NCBI RefSeq assembly: GCF_003711225.1
Contig: NZ_CP031030.1
Span: forward strand, 5,146,001-5,210,000
DNA length: 64,000 bases
Reading direction: 5' to 3'
From: Runella sp. SP2
Lineage (GTDB): Bacteria > Bacteroidota > Bacteroidia > Cytophagales > Spirosomataceae
The position numbers and the translations under genes were made by a program. The notes under the pieces were generated by a model. The model was given only the letters and a program-made list of their open reading frames with translations. It was not told the DNA's origin and made no database searches. Below are positions 9,441-17,173 of the stretch, piece by piece; position 1 is the stretch's first letter, and every line of letters starts with the position of its first letter.

Positions 9441-9697
9441 GGTTTTTCCTCACAAATTAACAAAGGAATTTGCTAAAATGGAGTAGGTTTGTCCAACTAG
9501 GCTGGTGCGGGGGTGCTTTTACACTCGCCTCGCCCACCCTGTTTCGCCCTCATCGCGTACCCTCTTCTCCCAAGACTATGCCTCCCAAACCACAAGATTG
9601 GCAACAAATATTAAAACGTAGTTATGTTTCTTTATCTAACACCTAATTAAACAATACAAATACTCAGCTATCGTTTACTAAATAATTAAAAAATAAT
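9441..9697. other. Intergenic stretch without a recognisable gene
   Basis: Between the divergent adk and SGNH-lipoprotein promoters. I see no ORF with a plausible start and no RNA fold I can support. From about 9655 the sequence becomes AT-rich and matches the promoter module found twice in the lipoprotein array near 55.6 and 56.9 kb. Confidence 0.5.
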
Positions 9698-9727
9698 ATT
9701 CGTCTTGAAAAAAGAGACGTATCTTTG
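9698..9727 (+). promoter_or_regulatory. Promoter of the SGNH-lipoprotein locus (array-type module)
   Basis: ATTC at the -33 position, 18 bases, then TATCTTTG, an exact TAnnTTTG -7 box, 29 bases before the ATG at 9757. The preceding 40 bases (GTTTACTAAATnnTTAAA and AATAATATT) match the modules at about 55625-55681 and 56920-56977 closely, which suggests shared ancestry or shared regulation. Confidence 0.65.
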
Positions 9728-9756
9728 AATATCCATTCATCTTTGCATAGACTGCC

Positions 9757-11178
9757 ATGAAAAAAGTTCTCCATTCAGCCACTATTGGCTTCTTTTTGTA
9801 CAGTTGCTTGGCCTGTACGCCTCCTGTGGCAAATGTTGGCGAAGCAATCGACCCTTCTATTAGTCCGTCAAATCCCTCATTGGTTCAAGCCATCAAAACT
9901 GAAAATAACTGGCTGGGGCTCTTCAACCTCGGAGACACTACCATCAAAGTAAAACCTAACAAAGACGTTTTACCCGAAAAACCAACACAAGCCCCCGATT
10001 TAAGTAAAATCCAAAAAGAACCAGGTAAATTTAGGCTCGTATCGGTAGGAGGTTCATTATCAGCGGGTTTTCGAGATGGTGGTCTCTACCGAGAAGGACA
10101 ATTAACAGCCTTTCCTAATCTGATAGCAGGCCAATTGAAAGTGGGTTTTGTCCAGCCGTTGTTTTCAGAAGCAGAAGGCAATGGAACAGGCTACAAAGTA
10201 ATAAATAGTAGTGAACCCTTGGTTTCCTTCAAAATGGTGACCAATAACCTCGGAGTTACCGCCAATGGAAACGAAACCGTTTACTCTCCTTTCAAGGGAT
10301 CTACCAGCATAGATCAATTTGCCTTTCCTGAAATCAGTAGAGGGTTGCGATACTTTCGCTCTTCTGAGCTAGTTCTAGATGGCAGCTATAAATACCTTAA
10401 TCGGGTAGTTACCCCTGAAATCACAACCACGTTCAAAAGCCCTTGGGAGTGGATTGAAAGCCAAGAGGGCGATTTGTTTATTTTTGAATTAGGCCTCAGC
10501 GACCTAGTAAGGTATTTGTCATTAGCAGGAGGGGGAGGAATATCTTCCTTGGATGCGGGCTATGTAACTACCTCATCAGAGTTTTTGCTGATGAGGTCGG
10601 TAAGCAAAAAAGCAAAAGGAGTAATGCTAAATGTGCCGAATGTAGCTGAATTTCCTTATTTTAAGCAAATCACAATCGAGAAGATTGCTAAACTAGGGGT
10701 GAAAATTTTTGTGCAAATAAGCTCAGGTTCAGAGCATTTTCGTCCTTTTGATCCCTCAATAGATCGGTTACTTCCAACAGCAACAGTGGAAAAACTCTTT
10801 AAAGGGCAGTTAACAGGCAATGTATATTTAAAAGACACAGATGTATTATCGAAAGCGGATGAGGATGATGAAGTGACCAATATTACGCCTAACAGTTATA
10901 ATCAAAATGAGGTAACGCGAATTGCGAAGGAATTAAACTGGCCAATCGTGGATTTGAGTAACCTTTACAAGCGTATTCAGGCAGGGGGATATGTGACCGA
11001 CGATGGTGTAGTGGTGAATGCGGCTTGGCCTCGGGGCGGCAATTTCTTCTCCTCAGACGGAGTGTATCCTACCGCTTTCGGGCAGGCTGTCATTGCCAAC
11101 GAGGTCATTAAAACCATCAACAAACACTATGGTTTGCAAATTCAACTCCTGAAAACCCGTTTCTTTATTGCTAAATAA
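9757..11178 (+). CDS. SGNH-hydrolase-like lipoprotein with degenerate active site
   Basis: 473 residues with a lipoprotein signal (Cys17 or Cys20). The fold is recognisable as the Bacteroidota SGNH/GDSL outer-membrane lipoprotein group: VSVGGSLSAGF (block I, Ser100), a block with FELGLSD (residues 244-249), and the final DGVYPTAFGQAVIANE (from Asp434). Compared with active relatives, block I has Gly instead of Asp, the GxND block has Ser248 instead of Asn, and the catalytic His of DGxH is Tyr437. It may therefore bind rather than hydrolyse its ligand. A small lipoprotein gene follows after 42 bases, probably in one transcript. Confidence 0.7.
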   Translation: MKKVLHSATIGFFLYSCLACTPPVANVGEAIDPSISPSNPSLVQAIKTENNWLGLFNLGDTTIKVKPNKDVLPEKPTQAPDLSKIQKEPGKFRLVSVGGSLSAGFRDGGLYREGQLTAFPNLIAGQLKVGFVQPLFSEAEGNGTGYKVINSSEPLVSFKMVTNNLGVTANGNETVYSPFKGSTSIDQFAFPEISRGLRYFRSSELVLDGSYKYLNRVVTPEITTTFKSPWEWIESQEGDLFIFELGLSDLVRYLSLAGGGGISSLDAGYVTTSSEFLLMRSVSKKAKGVMLNVPNVAEFPYFKQITIEKIAKLGVKIFVQISSGSEHFRPFDPSIDRLLPTATVEKLFKGQLTGNVYLKDTDVLSKADEDDEVTNITPNSYNQNEVTRIAKELNWPIVDLSNLYKRIQAGGYVTDDGVVVNAAWPRGGNFFSSDGVYPTAFGQAVIANEVIKTINKHYGLQIQLLKTRFFIAK

Positions 11179-11220
11179 TTATTCTATACCCAATCTAGCT
11201 TTACACGCTGTTTCCAACGT

Positions 11221-11649
11221 ATGAACATGAAACCATTAACCAAGCCATGGCTATACGCCGCTGGTATTATTCTACTGGCACAAAGCTGTTCATTTGACCC
11301 TAATATAAATCGACAAGCAACTATATCTGGTACGGTCATTGACAATGTCACTCAATTACCCGTACCTAATGTGGAAATTATGGTTTATGGCCAAAAGGGG
11401 GTATGGAGTTCTGTTAGTGGCGATTTAAAAACTGTATATACGGACTCCACTGGGAAATACAATATAGTTATTGTTCTTCCTAAAGAATTTCATTCATTTA
11501 AATTGATAAACAATTATAACAGCGACCCAAACGTAGCATTGAAATACAGAGGCTGTCATACTTATTTGAATGGACAACAAACTCAAAATTGTTGTAAGGT
11601 AGAGATGGGTTCAAAGGCACAGTATGATTTTAGGATGATACCGAAATAA
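11221..11649 (+). CDS. Small lipoprotein with carboxypeptidase-regulatory-like domain
   Basis: 142 residues. The leader MNMKPLTKPWLYAAGII ends in a lipobox before Cys (AQSCSF). The mature part is one beta-sandwich of the CarboxypepD_reg type: ISGTVIDNVTQLPVPNVEI, TDSTGKYNIVI, then KYRGCHTYLNG and a Cys-Cys pair (NCCKVEMGSKAQYDF). It is a paralogue of the protein at 54422-54868, which has the same order and the same ending (GSKxQYDFxMxPK). Its first codons and the bases just before (CGTATGAACATGAAAC) are the same as in the array. It probably lies in the outer membrane. Function unknown. Confidence 0.75.
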   Translation: MNMKPLTKPWLYAAGIILLAQSCSFDPNINRQATISGTVIDNVTQLPVPNVEIMVYGQKGVWSSVSGDLKTVYTDSTGKYNIVIVLPKEFHSFKLINNYNSDPNVALKYRGCHTYLNGQQTQNCCKVEMGSKAQYDFRMIPK

Positions 11650-11720
11650 AATCCACTCTCAAATTTTAATATGAGAAACTCACCATACAATTGCTCAGAA
11701 GAAATTTGGATAATTAAAAC

Positions 11721-11752
11721 AAAAAGCGAGCGGCTTTCACCACTCGCTTTTT
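11721..11752. terminator. Bidirectional terminator
   Basis: A perfect 10-base stem, AAAAAGCGAG with CTCGCTTTTT, around a 12-base loop. It is flanked by A and T runs and lies between the converging lipoprotein gene and the SusD-like gene, so it can stop transcription from both sides. Confidence 0.85.
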
Positions 11753-11777
11753 CGCAAAAAACATCACGCTTAACTAT

Positions 11778-13190
11778 CTATTTATCAAACCATTGCGGGG
11801 TATCCAAAGTCAAACCAGAAGGCGTATTAGGGTTAGAATTTACCTCTTCGCTACGATAAAGCAAACGACGAATCAAACCTGCTACTGGTGCCCCCGTCGG
11901 AGTAGTCATTGCAGGGATTTCTTGCCCAATAGCCCCAGAACGGCGGTGCTGTACCCAACCTTCGATAGGACGCATGAATAAATCCAAATATTGCTGTTGG
12001 GCTAATACGGTTTTGTAATTTGTCGCTGTAAGTGTAGGCAAACCTGCTACGTACGCATCCGTTTGGGCAGCAGTTACTCCCAGAGCCAACATAGACTCGC
12101 GCACACCAGCCCGCATTTTGGTAGTAGCAGCTTCAAAACCTCCTGGCGCAAATCCACGAGCGATTGCCTCGGCCTCAAACAACAACTGCTCAGAGTACGA
12201 GAAAGACACTTCGGGCAAATCAGCTTTCAGCAAATTCATGTTTACTAATGCCGATTTGGTGGTATAAACTTCCACAGGGCCAAGCGCAATAAATTCATTG
12301 GCGGCGGCATCGGTACCAGGCTGGTAAAAATAAGGAATACGAGGATCTTTGAGCGAAACCAATAAATCATAAACAGGTTTAGAGCAATACCAATCTGACT
12401 GTACCCCTCCTCGGAAAATAGCTGTAAACGAAAAACGCGGGTTCTGACGACCAGGCTGATTGTAATACTTATACAACATGGCATCTGCACTTGATGAAAT
12501 CATATTTCCTCCTGAAATCAATTGACCAATGACAGCCCCTTTTGAAGGGTCTGAGTCAACCATAGAAAATAAAATTCTCATTTTCAGCGAATTGGCCAAC
12601 TTACGCCACTTGGCCATATCACCACCATAATACAGGTCATTCGGTGCAATGATGCCTTTTGCATTTAGGTCAATCATTCCAATCGCTTCGTCGAGCAGGG
12701 CGATAGTGCCGTTAAGCACATCTTGTTGCTTGTCGAACTTAGGAAAATCAACCTTGCCAGTAGCCGCTTCAGTAAAGGGAATATCCCCCCAAAGCAATGA
12801 AGTTTGCGCGTAAGCAAACGCCATCAAAATTTTGCACTGCGCCACTGCATTTTTATTGACAGGCTGCGTGTTTTGAGCTATTTCAACGGCAACATTGAGA
12901 TTTTTGAGAACATCAGTATAGGTACGTCCCCAAGCGCTACGGATACGCGTTTGGTCATATTGTGACTGCGACAACCCCCAACGCCCACCAGAAGCCCACA
13001 TTTGATTCATTAAAGCAACAGGCCAAGTAAGTTCGGCCACGCGCAAAAGTGAAAATTGCGTAGAAGCACCCGAAAAAAGCAAAGCAGGGTCAACCGAGGT
13101 AGAACGGTTGGGGTCAACATTGATGTCGCTATCTTTAAAACAAGCCGTTGTTGAAAGTGCCAAAAGAGCGGCTAAAATCAGCTTTTTCAT
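11778..13190 (-). CDS. SusD/RagB-like outer-membrane lipoprotein
   Basis: 470 residues. A lipoprotein signal ends STTACFKDSD. The mature protein opens DINVDPNRSTSVDPALLFSG and has helical TPR-type segments; the SQSQYD and YGGDMAKWRKLANSLKMR blocks are typical of the SusD_2 (PF12771) branch. It acts at the cell surface as the glycan- or peptide-binding lid of the upstream SusC transporter, whose stop lies 30 bases away. No carbohydrate enzymes are attached to this pair, so the cargo may not be a polysaccharide. Confidence 0.85.
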   Translation of the reverse strand: MKKLILAALLALSTTACFKDSDINVDPNRSTSVDPALLFSGASTQFSLLRVAELTWPVALMNQMWASGGRWGLSQSQYDQTRIRSAWGRTYTDVLKNLNVAVEIAQNTQPVNKNAVAQCKILMAFAYAQTSLLWGDIPFTEAATGKVDFPKFDKQQDVLNGTIALLDEAIGMIDLNAKGIIAPNDLYYGGDMAKWRKLANSLKMRILFSMVDSDPSKGAVIGQLISGGNMISSSADAMLYKYYNQPGRQNPRFSFTAIFRGGVQSDWYCSKPVYDLLVSLKDPRIPYFYQPGTDAAANEFIALGPVEVYTTKSALVNMNLLKADLPEVSFSYSEQLLFEAEAIARGFAPGGFEAATTKMRAGVRESMLALGVTAAQTDAYVAGLPTLTATNYKTVLAQQQYLDLFMRPIEGWVQHRRSGAIGQEIPAMTTPTGAPVAGLIRRLLYRSEEVNSNPNTPSGLTLDTPQWFDK

Positions 13191-13220
13191 ATCAAATATG
13201 TTTGAAAAGAGTGAATTTTT

Positions 13221-16200
13221 TTAAAAAGTAAATCTTAAATTACCTCCGATGGTTCGGCTGCTAGGAATACTTCCCCGCTCTAGTCCCTCCCCAATCAGGC
13301 CAGTACCCAATACGTTGGCTTCAGGATCAATATGTGGTACTTTAGAACTAATAATCCACAGGTTACGCCCTTCTACCCCCAAAGCGACGCTGCCGAAAGG
13401 TGTCTTGTTGACCCATTTTTTGGGTAAGTTATACGCGATTCGTACCTCTCGTAATTTGGAATAAGAACCGTCAAAAATATTATTTTCAGGACTAACCGAG
13501 TTATCCAGCTGCCCCCAATATTGCTGTACACTGGCAACGGGCTTGGTATTAGGGCTAAAAGTCCCGTCTGCATTACGAATTACACCTGGGTCAACAAACG
13601 GTGTTCGGTTGTTGTCGGCAGTCTCTATCGCCAAACCGCTTCCTCTTACAATGCTTACTGTCTGAGAATTGATAACACCGCCTTTGCGTACATCCACCAA
13701 GAAATTGAAATCAATGCCTTTGTACGAGAACGAGTTGTTGATACCCAACGTCCAATCAGGGTAAATAGAACCAAACACTTTTCGTGGGCCAGGCGTGCGT
13801 AAGCCTGTGGTCGGATTAATAATAATATTCCCTTGCGGGTCGCGAAGCCAGCTTACACCCTGAATGCTGAACGTTTCGCCAGGGCGAGCTACAACAAATA
13901 TCCCAAATCCATCGCCCGAAGTCGTGATAAACTCCGTCAGGCCAGGAGCCAGAGATTCTACGCGGTTGACGTTTTTGTTGAAATTGAAAGCCGCATCCCA
14001 ACGGAATCCTGAACGGGTTTTGAGTGGGGTAACGGTGAGCATGGCTTCTAATCCTTTATTGGAAATCTCCCCCACGTTTAAGCGTCTGGCAGAATAGCCC
14101 GTGGTTTGGGGAATCGCAATAGAGATAATCTGGTCATAATTGAGCGTTTTGTAGTACGTCATATCAAGTCCCAATCGTCCACCGAAAAACTTTAGCTCTG
14201 CGCCAAATTCGTACGAAGTCTGTTGTTGGGGTTTCAAGTTGGTTGGGGGCAAAATATTGGTTGCCCCAAAGGCCGACGCTCCACCAATGGGATACAGGAT
14301 ATTGAAGGTATAAATATCACTAGCTTGCGTCAGCGGATTGTAGGTAAACGATAATTGATAGGGATCCTCATCTGAACCTACATTGGCATAGTTGGCACGT
14401 AGTTTAGCGTAACTCAGGATGTCATTTTTAACAATTCCTAAATTCGGAAAGGCTTCGGTCAACACAAACGATACACTGGCCGATGGATAAAAATAGGAGT
14501 TGTTGTTGACAGGTAAAGTAGAAGACCAATCATTCCGTCCCGTTACATTTAGGAACAAATAATTTTTATAATCAAAACTAAAGTCACCATAAACTCCAAA
14601 AATTTCGCGACGACTGTAGAAGTTAGAAGGGACGTTGGACTGAGCATTGGCAAAGGTATAAAGCTGATCAATGTTTAAGCCTTCCGACAACAAACGCGAA
14701 CGGCGAATGGTGCGTTGATTGAACTGGTGTCCGACAATGCCTTTGAAAGACCAATTGTTACTGATTTTGCGCTGAATCGTTCCTAAAATGTCCGTTTGGA
14801 GTTCTCTTTCAAAAATATCATTGGTTTCAAATTGTCCATTCAAACGTCCGCGCGTTCCTTTGCGCGTTACTGAGCGGCGGTTTTCAGTAAAAAAGTCAGT
14901 ACCGACGCGTCCTGTTACATTGAACCAAGGTGCAACATCGTAGCTTAGGCTGGTTCCACCATAAACACGGTCAACGGAGTTAGAAAACCTGTTGAATGTG
15001 GTTACAAAATAAGGATTGTTTTGAACCCCGTTGAGGTCAATAGAGCGTGCTAAATCACCTGTCCAACCTGTTGGCACTGCCTGTGTTGCAGGTGCGAACA
15101 AATTGTCTCTCAACTCGTTGATATCTACCGTTACGGGTAAGCCTGACAAAATGGTAGCGATGATGTTGGTGGTATTTGAACCCTGCTGCGGCCGACCGTC
15201 GCTGGTAGTACGAACGTAGTTTACCCAAGCCCGCGAGGTAAGTTTGTCCGTAATTTTTTTACCTCCATTAATGGCAAATGTATTACGGTTCAATTCAGAA
15301 CCTGGTACAGTGCCCGTTTGTCGTAAATTAGTATAACCGATGCGATAATCTCCCTGCTCTGTGGCTCCATCAAGCGACACGCTGTTAATCATGGTGTGGC
15401 CTGTCACAAAGAAATTTTTCCAGTTTTGTGGGTATGCCTGCAAACTCTGCACCGTTTCACCTTTATAGTCCCTTACAGGCCCCGTAATGCTGGATATTTT
15501 GGGACCCCAACCATTTCCTGATTGTGGGTTATACACGCCTAAATTACCTTGGGCATATTCTGTTTGTAGTTCGGGAGTACGAAGTACATTGTCAGTTCGG
15601 AAGGATGAATTAATCGTCACATTCGTTTTTTTTGCGCCCTGCTTGCCTCGTTTGGTCGTTATGACAATCACACCGTTACGAGCACGAGAGCCGTAGAGCG
15701 CAGAAGCAGCAGCACCTTTCAAAACGGTCATGGTTTCGATGTCGTCAGGGTTGAGATCTCCTGCTCGGTTGCCCACGTCAACCCCTCCCGTTACAACGTC
15801 AGTTTCAGAGTTATTGAACGAAGAGTTGGAAATCGGCATCCCATCCACAACAAACAATGGTTCACTAGAGCTGGAGATCGAGTTAGCTCCGCGAATCATG
15901 ACGCGACTCGAACCACCTACTGTACCCGACTGTTGCGAAATCCTCACCCCAGCAATGCGCCCCGCCATGGAATTGAGCAGGTTTGGGTCACGCGCTTTTA
16001 CGAGTTCAGAACCCCCAATGGTCGAAACGGCATAGCCCAGTTCTTTTTTTTCACGAACAATGGCATTGGCTGTCACAACCACTTCGTTCAAATTTACCAA
16101 ATCGGCTTCTAATTGGATGTTTACGGTGGTTTTATTACCTACTTCAACCTCAATCGTTTTATAGCCAATAAACGAGAATACCAACGTACCTACTTTGTCA

Positions 16201-16388
16201 GGAACACTGATTTGATAGGTACCATCAGCTTTGGTAGCAGTACCGACGTTAGTCCCTTTCAATAAAACATTGACGCCAGGAATCCCTTCATTTTCGGGAG
16301 AGGTAACTTTTCCCGAAATGGATTTAGTTTGCGCACGACCTAGCTGTATCATGCCCAACAGCAACAATAGAAGTAGTCTTCTTTTCAT
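13221..16388 (-). CDS. SusC/RagA-type TonB-dependent transporter
   Basis: 1055 residues. Signal peptide ending GRAQ, then a carboxypeptidase-regulatory domain (KSISGKVTSPENEGIPGVNV, about 22-95), the plug domain with the DPNLLNSMAGRIAGVR and LYGSRARNGVIVITTK blocks, and a 22-strand-type barrel ending in aromatic LRFTF. This is the TonB-energised outer-membrane importer partnered with the SusD protein just downstream. A cyclophilin gene ends 61 bases upstream on the same strand. Confidence 0.92.
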   Translation of the reverse strand: MKRRLLLLLLLGMIQLGRAQTKSISGKVTSPENEGIPGVNVLLKGTNVGTATKADGTYQISVPDKVGTLVFSFIGYKTIEVEVGNKTTVNIQLEADLVNLNEVVVTANAIVREKKELGYAVSTIGGSELVKARDPNLLNSMAGRIAGVRISQQSGTVGGSSRVMIRGANSISSSSEPLFVVDGMPISNSSFNNSETDVVTGGVDVGNRAGDLNPDDIETMTVLKGAAASALYGSRARNGVIVITTKRGKQGAKKTNVTINSSFRTDNVLRTPELQTEYAQGNLGVYNPQSGNGWGPKISSITGPVRDYKGETVQSLQAYPQNWKNFFVTGHTMINSVSLDGATEQGDYRIGYTNLRQTGTVPGSELNRNTFAINGGKKITDKLTSRAWVNYVRTTSDGRPQQGSNTTNIIATILSGLPVTVDINELRDNLFAPATQAVPTGWTGDLARSIDLNGVQNNPYFVTTFNRFSNSVDRVYGGTSLSYDVAPWFNVTGRVGTDFFTENRRSVTRKGTRGRLNGQFETNDIFERELQTDILGTIQRKISNNWSFKGIVGHQFNQRTIRRSRLLSEGLNIDQLYTFANAQSNVPSNFYSRREIFGVYGDFSFDYKNYLFLNVTGRNDWSSTLPVNNNSYFYPSASVSFVLTEAFPNLGIVKNDILSYAKLRANYANVGSDEDPYQLSFTYNPLTQASDIYTFNILYPIGGASAFGATNILPPTNLKPQQQTSYEFGAELKFFGGRLGLDMTYYKTLNYDQIISIAIPQTTGYSARRLNVGEISNKGLEAMLTVTPLKTRSGFRWDAAFNFNKNVNRVESLAPGLTEFITTSGDGFGIFVVARPGETFSIQGVSWLRDPQGNIIINPTTGLRTPGPRKVFGSIYPDWTLGINNSFSYKGIDFNFLVDVRKGGVINSQTVSIVRGSGLAIETADNNRTPFVDPGVIRNADGTFSPNTKPVASVQQYWGQLDNSVSPENNIFDGSYSKLREVRIAYNLPKKWVNKTPFGSVALGVEGRNLWIISSKVPHIDPEANVLGTGLIGEGLERGSIPSSRTIGGNLRFTF

Positions 16389-16449
16389 AAGAAAAATTTG
16401 GGGTTTATAGTAGAAGAAAATGGGTAAGGAAGCAGTAATGAAGAAATAA

Positions 16450-17052
16450 CTATTTTACACGCTGCACTGTTTTGATAATAACAGGCACTTTAAGCAACTG
16501 CATAGGATTAGAGAAAGCATTGGTTGGGCCAGGTTGGCCCGTCTCCCCCTGCTGAATCTTGCGAACCACATCCATTCCGCTCACTACTCTTCCAAACGCA
16601 GCAAATCCTTGACCATCGGGATTTCGTTTTCCTCCAAAGTCAAGTTCAGGTTGGGCATTGATACAAATGAAGAATTCAGAAGCACCGCTTTCAGGCTTCC
16701 CACGGGCCATAGATATAGCACCATCTACGTGCAAAATGCCCGTTTTATTGGTCGTTTCCTGCGGAATCGGCGGCAGCATTTTGGTAGAATCACTCTGAAG
16801 ACCACCTTGGATAACCTCTATTTTGACTGGGCTGGTAGCTTGGTTGTCCATACGTACGACGCGATAAAACTTACCTCCATCGTAGCGTTTTTCATCCACA
16901 TAGCGGAGAAAATTGGCAACAGTAATTGGAGCTTTATCGGCATACAGCTCAACAGTAATAGAGCCCATAGTTGTTTCAATCTGAACTTTCTGGGCAAGGC
17001 TCAAAAAAGAAAAACCAAGAAAAAAGGCAAAGGTAAACAGCGTATTTTTCAT
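16450..17052 (-). CDS. Periplasmic cyclophilin-type peptidyl-prolyl isomerase
   Basis: 200 residues with a cleavable signal (FLSLAQ). The cyclophilin fold is clear: IETTMGSITVELYADKAP, NFLRYVDEKRYDGGKFYRVV (catalytic Arg), IQGG, AISMARG, ASEFFICINAQPELD and FGRVVSGMDVV. It isomerises prolyl bonds of proteins in the periplasm. Position just upstream of a SusC/SusD pair could mean co-expression with outer-membrane assembly, but that is inference. Confidence 0.9.
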   Translation of the reverse strand: MKNTLFTFAFFLGFSFLSLAQKVQIETTMGSITVELYADKAPITVANFLRYVDEKRYDGGKFYRVVRMDNQATSPVKIEVIQGGLQSDSTKMLPPIPQETTNKTGILHVDGAISMARGKPESGASEFFICINAQPELDFGGKRNPDGQGFAAFGRVVSGMDVVRKIQQGETGQPGPTNAFSNPMQLLKVPVIIKTVQRVK

Positions 17053-17173
17053 ATTGAAGATTTAATGTAGCTGAATATAAGACTTAACTCGCATTAAATC
17101 AAGCATTTGCTATTAAAACTTCAAAAAATTAAAATACTCTTTGAAAAAACACAAAAAATTTAAAAATAGCGAA

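Noticed and set aside
9591-9659. 22-codon ORF upstream of the SGNH lipoprotein
   Set aside because: No signal, motif or placement that sets it apart from chance in an intergenic region.
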